NCBI RefSeq assembly: GCF_005577435.1
Contig: NZ_CP040396.1
Location: 3,796,501 to 3,860,500 of the forward strand
Reading direction: 5' to 3'
Source of the DNA: Paenibacillus algicola
GTDB taxonomy: Bacteria; Bacillota; Bacilli; Paenibacillales; Paenibacillaceae
Length of the DNA: 64,000 bases
Within the stretch, counting starts at the first letter, position 1. Each line of letters begins with the position of its first letter. The notes under the pieces are model-generated. The model had not been told where the DNA came from. It saw nothing but the letters and a program-made list of their open reading frames with translations, and did not search any database. This document shows positions 44,675 through 56,600 of the stretch, in pieces. The position numbers were made by a program, and so were the translations under genes.

Positions 44675-45904
44675 CTAAGCATTTAATGGTGACCGTTCCA
44701 AAAGAACTGAAAGTTTATTGATTTGTTCCTCTGTTGAATCTCGTTCCCAAGCACCCGTAACATAAGTTTCTGCTCGTGTTTTAAAAACTGCATATTCTAC
44801 CAGCATATCGATACCAAAATACGCCTCTTGTAGTGTCGCAAGAATCCAATACCTGTCGCCCCTTGATTCGAAATTGTTCTCAAGTAGTGACTTGCATATT
44901 TCAATCACTTTATTTCGCACCCTCGATGCATTTACATAGTCAGCTATAGCTTCATTTTTATCGCTAATGTTTCCTCGTACATTCAAAAGGAATGCAAAAT
45001 TAATGCCGTTATAATAATCATTTTTTATGTAAAACCCTTTTTCGTAATAGAATATAGCTTTATCTAGCCAAGATCGCACACCTGTTTCTTCCCATAGCCT
45101 CTTGCAGACAGCTCCCAGAAGACCTAATGTTTCTGGATCAGTTGTACTTTCCGGATTTAATGTTTGTAACATCTCAAAAGCTTCATTTAATGCCGAGCGA
45201 TTGTTGGGATGTTTGCTTTTATAAGTGGCTAATACGATTTTCTGTTTAATATACGTGCTATTCGGATCGATTGATAGCGCCGCATGAAAAAGCCCTTTTG
45301 CAACAAGAAAATCATCCTTATTCATAGCCTTTTGTGCAGACTCTAAAATAGAGCTTAATGAATCTGTTACATCTGGCAAACTTACTACTTCAATTGTCGA
45401 CTTTAAAATTGGAGGAGCTAATTCGTTTAGAAAAGTATAAACTGGGCTATCTACACTTGGATTGCTCAAGATGGTTTGGATTGCGTCCTGAAGTTCTCCT
45501 CGGAATCGCATAACCTCATCATGATCGATACCTTTACCAAGATGTTCATAAGGACGAATGACTGTATGATTTAAATCAAATGGATACTTGAGTTCTTTTT
45601 CTGCAATTGCAATTGTCGTATGTGGTCTTAGCGCATGCCTTATTCCAAGTTCATAGAATGCATTAGGATTATAAGTAGACAAGTCTGCTATTACTACGTC
45701 CGCGGAATAGAGGTAACGATACATCGGAGCATCTATGATTCCTGAGTGCTTTATATCATCAGCTCGTATACACTCAAGTCCCGCTTCGATTACCGCTGGC
45801 CTTACAATATTTCGATATGTTTTATCTAAGTCAAGCTCTCTACCAGTTGAGTAGTCAGTCTTAACACCATAACCCATTACGACAAAACAGACTTTCTTTG
45901 ACAT
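44675..45904 (-). CDS. DRHyd-like plus TPR protein (ASK1/TRAFs-binding type)
   Basis: 409 residues. Residues about 1-145 form a nucleoside deoxyribosyltransferase-like (DRHyd) fold: VCFVVMGYG, ECIRADDIKHSG, YRYLYSADVVIADLSTYNPN, AFYELGIRHAL. Residues about 190-400 are TPR-like helices (AKGLFHAALSIDPNSTYIKQ, LGLLGAVCKRLWEE). This combination recalls the N-terminal part of ASK1-family kinases and bacterial relatives, which are proposed to bind or process nucleotide signals. Here it leads a cassette with two TIR-type proteins, so it may sense or act on their product. GAGGGGG precedes the ATG. Confidence 0.72.
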   Translation of the reverse strand: MSKKVCFVVMGYGVKTDYSTGRELDLDKTYRNIVRPAVIEAGLECIRADDIKHSGIIDAPMYRYLYSADVVIADLSTYNPNAFYELGIRHALRPHTTIAIAEKELKYPFDLNHTVIRPYEHLGKGIDHDEVMRFRGELQDAIQTILSNPSVDSPVYTFLNELAPPILKSTIEVVSLPDVTDSLSSILESAQKAMNKDDFLVAKGLFHAALSIDPNSTYIKQKIVLATYKSKHPNNRSALNEAFEMLQTLNPESTTDPETLGLLGAVCKRLWEETGVRSWLDKAIFYYEKGFYIKNDYYNGINFAFLLNVRGNISDKNEAIADYVNASRVRNKVIEICKSLLENNFESRGDRYWILATLQEAYFGIDMLVEYAVFKTRAETYVTGAWERDSTEEQINKLSVLLERSPLNA

Positions 45905-45929
45905 AGTACGTCCCCCTCAACTACAAAGA

Positions 45930-45960
45930 CGTAGCTAAATAAGAATAACTTTAAGCTACG
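45930..45960 (-). terminator. Weak hairpin between hsdR and the TIR cassette
   Basis: CGTAGCT (45930-45936) and AGCTACG (45954-45960) pair, extendable by three A-T pairs with a bulge. On the minus strand TCTTTGT follows, a poor T-tract. It may partly terminate the restriction operon ahead of the TIR cassette. Confidence 0.35.
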
Positions 45961-45972
45961 CCCTGGTGTCAG

Positions 45973-48900
45973 TTAATATTTAAATTCTTCTGTCTCTGCT
46001 TGAGCCATTAACTCCGCCTGTTGAAGCACCAAATCAATTGCCATTTTCTCAAGATCAGGCGGGTACCCGTATTTCTTCAAGAGTCTCTTGACCGTAATCC
46101 GCATCTGGGCCCGTACATTCTCCCGCAGAGTCCAGTCCACCTTGATATTGTTCTTGATAGCCTGGGTCAACTCATGAGCGATCTGCTTAAGAACAAGATC
46201 TCCCATTAGCTCTTTGGCAGCCTCATTGGAAGCCAACGCGTCATAAAATGCTACTTCCTCCTTGATGAGGCCGAGGTCTTCACCACGCTTGACGGCAGCG
46301 TTCATTTCCTTGGCCATCTGGATGAGCTCTTCGATTACCTGCGTTGTCTCAATAGTCCGATTATTGTACTTACGAATAGCTTCTTCAAGCATTTCAGAGA
46401 ACTTCTTTGATTGTACAATGCTGGTGCGAGATACGGCCTTTACCTTGCCTTGAAGAAGCCTTCTTAGCAATTCGACAGCGAGGTTCTTCTGCTTCAATCC
46501 TCGAACATGCTCAAGGAATTCATTCGACAAAATCGCGATGTTCGGCTTCTGCAAGCCAACTGCTTCGAGGATATCGACGACCTCATCGGACATAACCGAT
46601 TTAGAAATCAACTGGTTCAATTCCGCATCCAGTTCATTCGTCGTTTTCTTCTTGTTCTCAGTCGTGATGATTTTGACGATGCCTGATTTCACAGCCTTGT
46701 AAAAGCTGATTTCCAGATTGACCGACTCAGCAGCTTCCGTCGTGGCGCAGAGTGCGTAAGCTTTCGCCAGCTCCGTCGTCCAATTGACGAAATTGCGTTT
46801 GCCTTGATCACCAAGCCCCAGCACGTAATCCACCGTCTCGGCGATGGCTTTCATTCGCTCGGAAGCTTTCTCCGATGCGAATTTCGAGAAGTCGTGACCA
46901 TGCAACTGTTCGCGGATGAGCTGAATTCGCTCCAACATGAAGTCAATAGCTTGATCCGTGTCGATTCCCGCGGTCTTGCGATCATTTTCCGTGTATTGCT
47001 GGAGTGCCGACTTCAACATATCTGCAATACCGATGTAGTCTACGATGAGTCCGCCTGGCTTGTCACGGAATACACGATTGACTCGGGCAATAGCCTGCAT
47101 GAGGTTATGGCTTTCATCGGTTTATCAATGTACATGGTGTTCATGCTTGGAACGTCAAATCCAGTCAGCCACATATCACGCACGATGACGATCTCCAACG
47201 GATCGTTCAAATCCTTCATCCGTTTGGCCAAATGCTCCCGACGACGCTTATTCCCTATATAAGGTTGCCACTCCGCAGGATCACTTGAGCTTCCAGTCAT
47301 GACGATTTTGATTTTGCCTTCATTGTCGTCATCACTGTGCCAGTCCGGGCGAAGAGCAATAATCTCCTTGTACAGATCGATGGCAATCCGCCGCGACATG
47401 ACAACGATCATCGCTTTACCGAACGTAGCCCCTTTGCGCTGCTCGTAGTGCTCAACCATATCTTTTGCGACCTGTTTAATCCGTTTCGCCGAACCGGCAA
47501 GAGCCTCAAGCCGCGCCCATCTAGACTTCAACTTCTCTTGCTGGGTGTGCTCCTGATACTCGGTAATCTCCTCGTACTCCTCATCGATAACCGGACGCTC
47601 TGTATCCGATAGCTCCAACCGCGCGATACGGCTCTCATAGTAAATCTTGACGGTCGTGCCATCTTCCACTGCCCGAGTCATGTCATAGATGTCGATATAA
47701 TCACCGAAAACAGCCGGGGTGTTCTTATCCGTCAACTCAACCGGCGTTCCGGTATATCCAATGTAGGAAGCGTTCGGTAATGCATCACGCATATATTTCG
47801 CATAGCCGTACTTGATGTTAGCTTCCTCATCCGATGTGACCATTTCTGCTTGAAAGCCGTATTGACTGCGATGCGCTTCGTCCGCCATTACGATGACATT
47901 CCGACGATCCGTGAGTACAGGATATTTGGCTTCGCCTTCTTCAGGCGTAAACTTATGGACCGTTGTGAAAATAATTCCGCCCGACTCCACCGATAGCAAC
48001 TGTTTCAAGTGAGTGCGGTCTTCGGCGTGCTGCGGGGTTTGACGGAGCAAATCTTTCGACTTGCTGAACGTAGCATACAACTGATCGTCGAGATCGTTAC
48101 GGTCTGTCACAACGACAATCGTCGGGTTATCGAGTGTCAGAACCAGTTTGCCAGCGTAAAAGACCATTGACAGGCTTTTGCCCGAACCTTGTGTATGCCA
48201 AATGACACCGATCTTGCGGTCGCCATCTTCTAGTGTCGCTCTTTCCGTAGCAGCAATCGCCTTATTTGTAGCGTGGAATTGATGGTAACCGGCCATTATT
48301 TTGAATAGACGTTCACCGTCCGTCTGAAACAACACAAAATGCTTGATGATGTCCAGCAGACGACTTTTTTCGAACATCCCCTTAATTAGTACTTCTAGCT
48401 GAGGCAGAGCGGAGGAGGCTACATCCCCACCATCAATGGTACGCCACATCATGAACCGTTCTTCGTCAGCCGTTAACGTGCCTACTCTAGCATTGACCCC
48501 GTCACTGATGACCATGAAGGAGTTGTACGTGAATAGGGACGAGATCGCCTTTTTATAGGTCTGCACCTGATTGTACGCATCACTGATTCCCACCTCTTCA
48601 TTAGAGGCGCTCTTCAGCTCCAGAACCGCGATCGGAAGGCCGTTGACGAACACCACAACATCTGGGCGCTTATCGACTTGGTTCTCAATGACCGTAAACT
48701 GATTCACAACAAGAAAATCGTTATTGTCGACGCGGTCTGGATGCGTATCGAACAACCAAACTTTATCGGTCGGATAATCACCATTAGCAGTCCGATACTG
48801 AACATCAATGCCGTCCGTGATCATTTTCTGGAACGCTTTGTTGTTAATCATTAAGCTCGGGCTGCGAGGCACTTCAATGATACGAATCGCTTCCTCGATG

Positions 48901-49109
48901 GCTTCGCGCGGAAGATGTTTGTTGATGCGAATCAGCGCTTCACGTAAGCGTTCTTTGAGAATGACGTCGTTATAGAATTGCCTTTCCGGATATTCACCTT
49001 CAGGCGAGATCTCAGGTCCGTAGGCTTTGTTGTAGTTCAGTTCCTCGAACCATTCTAGAGCGGCTTCTTCCAGATCGCTCTCGGCGTAGGATGTGGTGTA
49101 CAGGGCCAT
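45973..49109 (-). pseudogene. hsdR: HsdR, type I restriction endonuclease subunit, one frameshift
   Basis: Full length would be about 1045 residues. The N-terminal part (from 49109) has the nuclease motif ([20 protein letters not shown]), Walker [16 protein letters not shown] box [14 protein letters not shown] and TGTP. The frame breaks at 47107-47111: after YIDKPMKA the sequence shifts to give ITSCRLL, while the other frame continues as [17 protein letters not shown] into the helicase motif VI and the helical C-terminus (to 45973). Adding one C (GCCAT to GCCCAT) restores everything. This is either a real mutation that abolishes restriction or a sequencing slip. GGGAGGTG precedes the start. 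Confidence 0.88.
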
Positions 49110-49126
49110 GGGTGCACCTCCCTCGG

Positions 49127-50464
49127 TTAGGTTGTGGAATATTGCATTTTTCTTTCGGCTGCCATTGGCAGGTCGAAGTTCTGAACTAGTGGGTATTCGC
49201 GTTCAAATGACACTCGAATTTCACCGGTCATAAGTTTTGGCAAAAGAGAATCCCGAATATCTTCCAACTCAAATGACTCAGTTGTTAGCTGAATCATTTT
49301 ATCAACTATAGGGTGAAGCACCGCAGTAGCGAATTGATAGACGTTTTGATCTGGAATGAGTACTTTAGATTCCTTAAGATCACTCCTCTTTATATGACCC
49401 ATTGTTGTTGCTTTATCGCTCGCAATACGTCTGAATTTTTCAATATAGTTTTTTGTCCAAAAATAATAAAACCATTTATCAAATTCCTTGGAAGTAACTT
49501 TGAACAAGTGTTGGTTTAATCCGCCGATGCCACCACACCATAATTTGATTTCCAATGTTCCAGACCATGAAAATAAAACATCACCATTATTGACTATATA
49601 TTTAGCATCAATAGTGGGACTAGCCTTATCACTATCTGAAGATGTTTTTCCCTGATTCAGTTCTTTTATCTTTATTACGGGGATAGAAGCAGACCCTTCT
49701 GGTCTGAATTTTTGCATTGCTAATCCATTTAATAAGGTAGCTATGTCATCTAGAGAACGTATCTTCCATCCCTTCGGAATCAACCCCAACTCACTTTCCT
49801 CAAACTCACCGCCGCTGGACTTATAAGGTTCACCGTTTTCATTAGGGAACTCAAAGTCCACAAACCAGCGTTTGAAAAGGGCTTGGGCCATTTCTTCAAG
49901 ACGTTTGTTAATAGCAATATTAAGTTCTAACTTTTCATCTAGCACCTTTAAAGAATTTCCAATATTTTCTTGCTTAGCAATACTTGGTACTAGATATTTG
50001 AAGGCTTTAATATCGTTTTGAGTAATACTAGCTTGGTTTGCACTTCCCTGAGCAGTACCTATTATATAATCTTTGAAGAAAACAGATTTAAGAAGATAAT
50101 ATAGATACTGTCGATTAGTCCCTTTCTTTGCCCTTACCCTAACCGCGTTTTGGTTTAATAGAGAATGACTTAATTCAGCTGGCACTTTTATTACTTTTCC
50201 TACAACGGAAGCAGGATTGTTTGGCCATGATCCGACTGTCGTTATTACAATGTCATTACTCAATAATTCATATCTTGAGTACTGACCAGCCTTCGAAGCA
50301 TCAATACAAATGCAGCTATTCACATCAATTGAGTCCCATGTCAGGTTTGAAACCTTTACAACTTTCACTCCAGCATTCTGGAAATCGGCAGACTTGAAAG
50401 CAAAACCCTTTTGGAATTCAGCGATTTCATCAAGGGTAACTTCTTCTTTAACATCAAAAATCAA
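49127..50464 (-). CDS. hsdS: HsdS, type I specificity subunit
   Basis: 445 residues from a TTG at 50464. Two target-recognition domains (about 1-160 and 220-390) are separated and followed by helical spacers ([40 protein letters not shown]), as in S subunits that read a two-part sequence. GGAGGG lies 7 bases upstream of the TTG, inside the end of hsdM (11-base overlap). A longer frame upstream to 50596 only overlaps HsdM. The frame is intact. Confidence 0.85.
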   Translation of the reverse strand: MIFDVKEEVTLDEIAEFQKGFAFKSADFQNAGVKVVKVSNLTWDSIDVNSCICIDASKAGQYSRYELLSNDIVITTVGSWPNNPASVVGKVIKVPAELSHSLLNQNAVRVRAKKGTNRQYLYYLLKSVFFKDYIIGTAQGSANQASITQNDIKAFKYLVPSIAKQENIGNSLKVLDEKLELNIAINKRLEEMAQALFKRWFVDFEFPNENGEPYKSSGGEFEESELGLIPKGWKIRSLDDIATLLNGLAMQKFRPEGSASIPVIKIKELNQGKTSSDSDKASPTIDAKYIVNNGDVLFSWSGTLEIKLWCGGIGGLNQHLFKVTSKEFDKWFYYFWTKNYIEKFRRIASDKATTMGHIKRSDLKESKVLIPDQNVYQFATAVLHPIVDKMIQLTTESFELEDIRDSLLPKLMTGEIRVSFEREYPLVQNFDLPMAAERKMQYSTT

Positions 50465-51975
50465 ATCCGATCCCTCCAAGCCGCTTACGAATCTCATCTT
50501 CCAAATGTCGCGATTTAGCGAACTGCTCAGCCAGCTCTGATGTAAGTCTAACCATCTTATCCTCAAATGGCTCGCTATCTTCTTCGACATCCTCAATACC
50601 TACATACCGTCCAGGTGTCAAAATATATTCATGCTCTTGCACTTCACAAGTTTCGCAGCTTTGCAGAAACCTTTAACATCCTCATATACCCCGGCTTCGG
50701 CCTGACCGCGCCAAGCGTGGTATGTATTCGCAATCTTCTTGATATCTTCCGTAGTCAGCTCACGATGCGTACGATCGACCATTTGTCCCATTTTACGGGC
50801 ATCGATAAACAGAATTTCACCGCGACGATCACGGAGCCCTCTTGGAGCCTTGTTCTTCGCCATGAACCAAAGACAGACAGGGATCTGCGTCGAATAGAAT
50901 AACTGCCCAGGAAGTGTAACGATACAATCCACTAAATCCGCATTTACCAGCTTGCTCCGAATGTCCAATTCAGCCACTGTACTCGTGGACATTGAGCCAT
51001 TTGCCAAAATGAAACCGGCTACACCGCTTGGAGCCAGCTTGTTCACCATGTGCTGAATCCAAGCATAGTTGGCATTGCCTGCTGGTGGAATTCCATAAGT
51101 CCAACGGGCGTCTTCTGTTAACCGATCGCCGCCCCAATCACTAATGTTGAACGGAGGATTGGCCAGTATGAAATCGGCCTTAAGATTCTTGTGAAGATCG
51201 TTATGAAATGTATCCGCATGATGTTCACCCAAGTTACTGTCGAGACCACGGATCGCCAAGTTCATTTTGCACAGCTTCCAAGTCGTCGGGTTTGATTCTT
51301 GGCCATACACAGCGATATCTCCGAGCTTACCTTGATGCTCTTCAACGAACTTCTCGCTCTGAACGAACATGCCGCCAGATCCGCAGCAAGGGTCATAAAC
51401 ACGACCCTTAAATGGCTCAATTATCTCAACGAGCAAGCGGACAACGCTGTTCGGCGTATAGAATTCGCCGCCGTTTTTGCCCTCCGCACTAGCAAACTTG
51501 CTAAGGAAGTATTCATACACACGTCCGAGTATATCCTTGGAACGGCTGTCTTCATCGCCAACCTTGAACGAGAACAAGTCAATAACTTCACCAAGGCGCG
51601 TTTTATCTAGGGCAGGTCTAGCATAATCCTTCGGCAAGACACCTTTAAGCGAGGGGTTTTCCTTCTCGATTTCAATCATCGCTTGGTCAATGATTTGGCC
51701 AATTTCCGGTTTCTTCGCATTGTTCTTAATGTAGCTCCAACGAGCATCCTTAGGCACCCAGAAGATATTCGCGGCAACATATTCGTCCCGATCCTCGGGA
51801 TCCGCATAGGTTCATTCTTCAGTTCTTCATATTTCTCTTCAAAAGCATCCGACACATATTTAAGGAATAGCAGGCCTAATACGACGTGCTTATACTCCGC
51901 AGCATCCATGCTGCCGCGCAGCTTGTCGGCCATGCTCCATAATTTTTCTTCAAAACCCAAGTTCGCTGTTACCAT
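50454..51975 (-). pseudogene. hsdM: HsdM, type I N6-adenine methylase, two frameshifts
   Basis: Expected length about 507 residues. Pieces in order: the N-terminal domain from the ATG at 51975 ([20 protein letters not shown]); a frame change at about 51808-51811; the catalytic core ([11 protein letters not shown] for SAM binding, [13 protein letters not shown] for catalysis); a second frame change at about 50645-50649; and the C-terminal tail ([20 protein letters not shown], to 50454). Each break is repaired by one base, in the first case an extra C. If real, methylation is lost together with restriction, which would be safe for the cell. GAGGAG precedes the start, 26 bases inside the previous gene. 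Confidence 0.88.
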
Positions 51976-53578
51976 TAGCAAGCTCCTCTTTAAATATTCT
52001 TTGATAAACTTCTTGTTTCGCTTGTTCCCATCTTACGTGGGCTTCCAGAATAACAGCTTTGTATCGTTTCTTTTCGTCCAAATAATGGGCAACCAATTGA
52101 TGCTGCTTCTCTTCTGGTAGTGTAGGAATTTCGATTTCTCCAACATCTGAAGGATTCAAGTTCATGACCGTTGTTCCCCGCTGGAAGCTTTGAATAAACG
52201 CCATCCCTGTCGGACTCTCTAAAAAAAGCCTTACAAATTGAGCCAATAAATTCGACTTAAACCGAAGTACGATAATGTTGGCGGAGGCAATCACCATTTC
52301 TTCGCTGTCGGGGAAGATCGCGAGTTTAATCACGGTTCCTCTGCATGTCATGACCAGATCACCGGGAAGCACTTCATAACGCTTCACCTTACGCTCTTCT
52401 TCGTCGATAGTCTCAAGCCCTTCTAACTTAACCTCGCCATCATCCATATTGGAAATATTCAGCACTCTGATCTTACCTGTCTTCAATTCTTGCTTCGAGA
52501 TTGCTTTACCGCGGAATATATCCGCCATGTTGCGAAGCTTTTCCTTCGGCATGGCTGCCTCCTGGAACGAGCGCAACTTCTCCTGATCTTCGTCGAGCAG
52601 TAGATCGATCCTCCAATTGTCCCATAACTGGAACTGATCCGGATGAATCATCACTTCCCGGTCAATCTCCAGATTGTGCTTCCGTATAATTAATCTTCCT
52701 ATCCGAACCTCTCGTGGACTTTCCTTACCGAATTCCACCTGATATGTCCTAACCGAGGTAAAAGGCCTGAACAAGCCATCCGGAAGCGTATAAATTGATT
52801 GAACTGGTGCTTCGATGTTCATCTCTTGTCTCCAGCTTGCGATTGCTCCCCCTTGGAACATCATGCGTGGCGGGAAAGTCACGCTTAGTCTGCCTCTCTC
52901 CTGCAGTACAGGCAGCAGGAAACTGACGGCTGCCCCCTCCGATTCTCGAATCGAGATTTCATCTTCATCCTGAAGCTTTAGTCCAAAGGTTGGAATGGAC
53001 AGAATCGCGTCGAATCTCTCTTCCATTTGCAACGGCTGGTAGATGCTCCCTTGAATTACGGTAATCCGAGGATTCAATTCAAAGTATATTTTCAGTAAAC
53101 GGCAGAGCATATAGTTTTCCGACAGAAACGTGATGTGAAGATCACCCATGTAGCATTTCGTCTCGTATAGACCTTGTAGAAACTTCTCCGTCTCTGTTAT
53201 GAGAATGGAGCTAAACTGGCTTTGGTCGCACATTTCGATAAAGCGTTCCATGATTCCGGGATGCGCCATAAGCGTCCCGGTTATTCGATCCTGCTGCAGC
53301 GTGCGTAATGCATACTCCAGCAGGTCCAGTTCTTTGCCCGCATGGTACAGCCGGCGGAATAGATCCCGATCCCCAGGGAAATGCCCCAGCTCCCGTTCAC
53401 CGACTTGCTCTTTCATCCATTGGAGTAGCTCCTCTGCGCTCGCCTCCTGTTCCCATTCGATAGTTTTATGCCGCTCAATCGACTGGCGGGTGCAATTCAC
53501 TCGAATCGCCTCCCGCAAAAGCTGATCCCTTGAATGAATCTCATGAAGCAAGCATAAATTCCAAAACGATTCAATCAC
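51950..53578 (-). CDS. Degenerate N6-methylase fold fused to an S-subunit recognition domain
   Basis: 542 residues from a GTG. Residues about 100-330 follow the N6-methylase core ([40 protein letters not shown]), but the catalytic (D/N)PP(F/Y) is replaced by ILSIPTFG and no clear SAM-binding GxG is seen, so methylation is unlikely. Residues about 345-520 are a type I S-type recognition domain ([60 protein letters not shown]). The protein looks like a sequence reader without catalysis. It follows the helicase by 45 bases and overlaps hsdM by 26 bases, linking the two modules. Confidence 0.75.
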   Translation of the reverse strand: MIESFWNLCLLHEIHSRDQLLREAIRVNCTRQSIERHKTIEWEQEASAEELLQWMKEQVGERELGHFPGDRDLFRRLYHAGKELDLLEYALRTLQQDRITGTLMAHPGIMERFIEMCDQSQFSSILITETEKFLQGLYETKCYMGDLHITFLSENYMLCRLLKIYFELNPRITVIQGSIYQPLQMEERFDAILSIPTFGLKLQDEDEISIRESEGAAVSFLLPVLQERGRLSVTFPPRMMFQGGAIASWRQEMNIEAPVQSIYTLPDGLFRPFTSVRTYQVEFGKESPREVRIGRLIIRKHNLEIDREVMIHPDQFQLWDNWRIDLLLDEDQEKLRSFQEAAMPKEKLRNMADIFRGKAISKQELKTGKIRVLNISNMDDGEVKLEGLETIDEEERKVKRYEVLPGDLVMTCRGTVIKLAIFPDSEEMVIASANIIVLRFKSNLLAQFVRLFLESPTGMAFIQSFQRGTTVMNLNPSDVGEIEIPTLPEEKQHQLVAHYLDEKKRYKAVILEAHVRWEQAKQEVYQRIFKEELANGNSELGF

Positions 53579-53623
53579 TCAATCACCTTCTTTCTTGCAT
53601 GACATATTCAATGAAAGATAAGT

Positions 53624-56600
53624 TTAGGACCTAGAATTTCCGGTTTTGGCCAAAACCTCATCCGGAATAATTCCTAAAAAATAATTTTCAATGTATTCCC
53701 AGAATCGATCGTTGTCCACTTCATTTTCGAACAAGTGGGTTAACATCGCCACAGATAGGTAATGCCTTTCTTTTACATTCTCCAAAATATAGTTTATATA
53801 TCTCGCTGGGTTTTGTATGCTGCGTTCGATTTGCATACGGGAGTTGATACGAAGGAATATTTCGGGATTATCCCCGCCATTCACGCGATAGATCAAATTG
53901 CCCAGAGCTTCTAGTATACCAAGAAGAATAAATGTTTTCTCTACTTTCTCGGGGCTTACCTTCGGCAAGAACATTGTAACGTGACTTGGTTCGGTATTGA
54001 TTTGCTGTCCTTGGTTGAGGATTTGTCTCCATTCAATCTTGATCCAATCCAGAAATCCCGCATACCCACTGTTCTGGATGGAGTATTTCTCCTTCGATTC
54101 GCTATACTTCATAAATCGCTGATAGAAGTTGGAATGTTTCTGCATAATCCGATCATAATGGTCCGCACTATGAATCAGAATTGAGGCCAGATTTTCACAA
54201 AAATATTTATCGCCCTTTATTTTCTTCTTCAACTCTGCCGCAAATTCTGATATGGAGAAGTAGCTTCGTTCCTTGGCGTATGCGCCGAATATATCCGCGA
54301 TTAGCTCTAATTGATGGTTCAGCTCATTCGTGAACTGATCACGGTGTACTGATTTAAGCACAAGTTGCAGCTGTAAGACGGGCAGAAGATTAACTAAAAA
54401 AGGCAGTCCTAGATCCTCATCTTTCGAATGAAATTTATATTTGAATTGAGGAAATGATAAGCTCTGAAACCGCGATTCCCACAAATTCTTCATATCACAG
54501 GTGTAGATATTGCCATACACCGTCTTATGTCCTTCTGCAACCTTTTTAAAGTATCTACCGTATCGCTCCAGAATTTGCTGCTCTTGATCTTTCTGTATCA
54601 TAAAGTACTCTTTTGCAAATACACTTCTCGGACGAGCGATAATAGGCGAGTACCCCATTTTGGCTTTAAAATCCTTCTCGATAATCAATAAAGCTGTCTT
54701 CAGCTTATTATCGACTTCATCACTAGCCTCGGCGCCTTGCTGGAATATATATCGAAATTCCTCCGCATTGACAAGAAGATGACGCACATTGCTGCTGTGC
54801 TTATTTTCGTTAATAAGTTGAACAACTTTTGCCATCACTTGAACTAGTTGCTGCTTACGAATTGTCGAGATTCCATGCAGTCGATTAACATGAACGAAGT
54901 CCTTGGGCAAGAAATCAAAATAAGCGTATCCCCGCTCCAGTGCCCTTGCAGCACGTCCAATCTCCTGAACATAGTCACATACATTCCCAGTTGGGGCGAA
55001 GTGATACACATTCACAATGTCGGGTAGATCGATACCCATTCCGAACGCTTTGGTTGCAAGCATGACTAGCGATTCACCCTCCTTGAACCGTTTGTAGTTT
55101 CCGTTTTTGAGATCTTTAGAGAGAGGACCGTAATAAGACGTAAGATGTTGACGCAATCGCTCGCTCGCAAAGATCTTGCTGAATTCATGAAACTGATTAA
55201 TTAATCCGACTGTGGGGAAATAGACAAGCGTTTTTTCGTCTTTGGCCAGGTATTGTTCTAACCTGAATACAAGCACCTTGAATTTATCCTCCAGATATTC
55301 CTTAAACCTTTCCTTCGACTGGCTGGATTTCTTAATGCGAACCTCCAGATCATCCCGCTTCACATATCCAAAGTAGCTAATGGGATTAATGAGATTTAGG
55401 CTGTCTCTTGTTTCCGCGTACATATCCTCTACTCCGCCATAAATTGCAGTTGCAGTAAAGGTAGCAATGGGGAACTGCATTTCCTTCTTGCGTAGGCGTT
55501 GGAGGTAACTCCCCAAATACCAGTAGTCCGAGCGAAATGCTTTCCCCCATGTTGTGACGATATGTGCCTCGTCGATCACGAACAGACCTATCTCTCGGTC
55601 TCCGATTAATTGCGCAATATCGGAGCGACTAAGTAGCGTCTCTGGCGAAATATAGAGAATGGAAATTTCTCTTGTCCGAATCCGTTCAATGATGCCCATC
55701 TTCTCAACCGGCGTAATTTCAGAATTAATCGTTGCGGACATGTGCACATTGCGATCCATCAGGCCTTGTACCTGATCCGTCATCAAACCGATTAACGGAG
55801 AGATAACGATGGTCATTAGTCCATATTTTTCAGCAAGGTAAATAGCGGGTACTTGAAACATAACCGATTTGCCTGCACCGGTTGGAGAGGTCACGAAGAT
55901 GTCGCGATAGCTCTCTCCCTGATGCGCTAATGTAGCCTGCTGCACGATGCTGTCAATGACCTGACTTTGAGGAATAAAGACCGTTTCCTTCTTAAATTCA
56001 GGATCATGAATATCTTTGTACATTCGTAAGTCGCGGAAACTCGTATAATTCCAGTACTTCTCGAGTACGCGCAAATATTCTGTCTCATATAGCTGAGGTA
56101 CAAGTGATGTCGTCTTGGTAGTAAGTACAAACGTAATATGAGGAAGTAGGCTTTGTAGAAGCTGAATTCGCGCGCGATAACGATGAATTGATACACTTAG
56201 ATCTCCCGTGTAAGAGATCCGAACTTCTTGTTGCTCGGTTGCTGTATTCGATAACACTCGTGCTATTAGTCCAACCAGTACATCTTCTTCTTCTACAAGC
56301 TCAAGTTCTGCTGTGTCGTCATTTGCCAACTTGCGCTCTGGAAGATCGAGGTCGGGAATTGAATAGTAATCAATCGCCGGTTCGGAATCAGCGTATACAA
56401 TAAACCAGTTATTATCGATTTTCTTTAACGTTCCATAATATTTCTGAAAGATTTCAAAGTCCGGATCCTGCTCAGGCTCTTCTGTGGAATTCTCATCCTC
56501 GAAATAAGTGATAAACAACCTCTCCGCGGCAGGGATACTATATAAACAAGGAAAGGTGCGGTGATAAACATTGTTTTCATAGATCATGATGTTGAAGTAA

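Noticed and set aside
50454..50642. Separate 62-residue gene between hsdM and hsdS
   Set aside because: Its sequence is the expected C-terminal tail of HsdM (ILTPGRYVG...), displaced by a frameshift.
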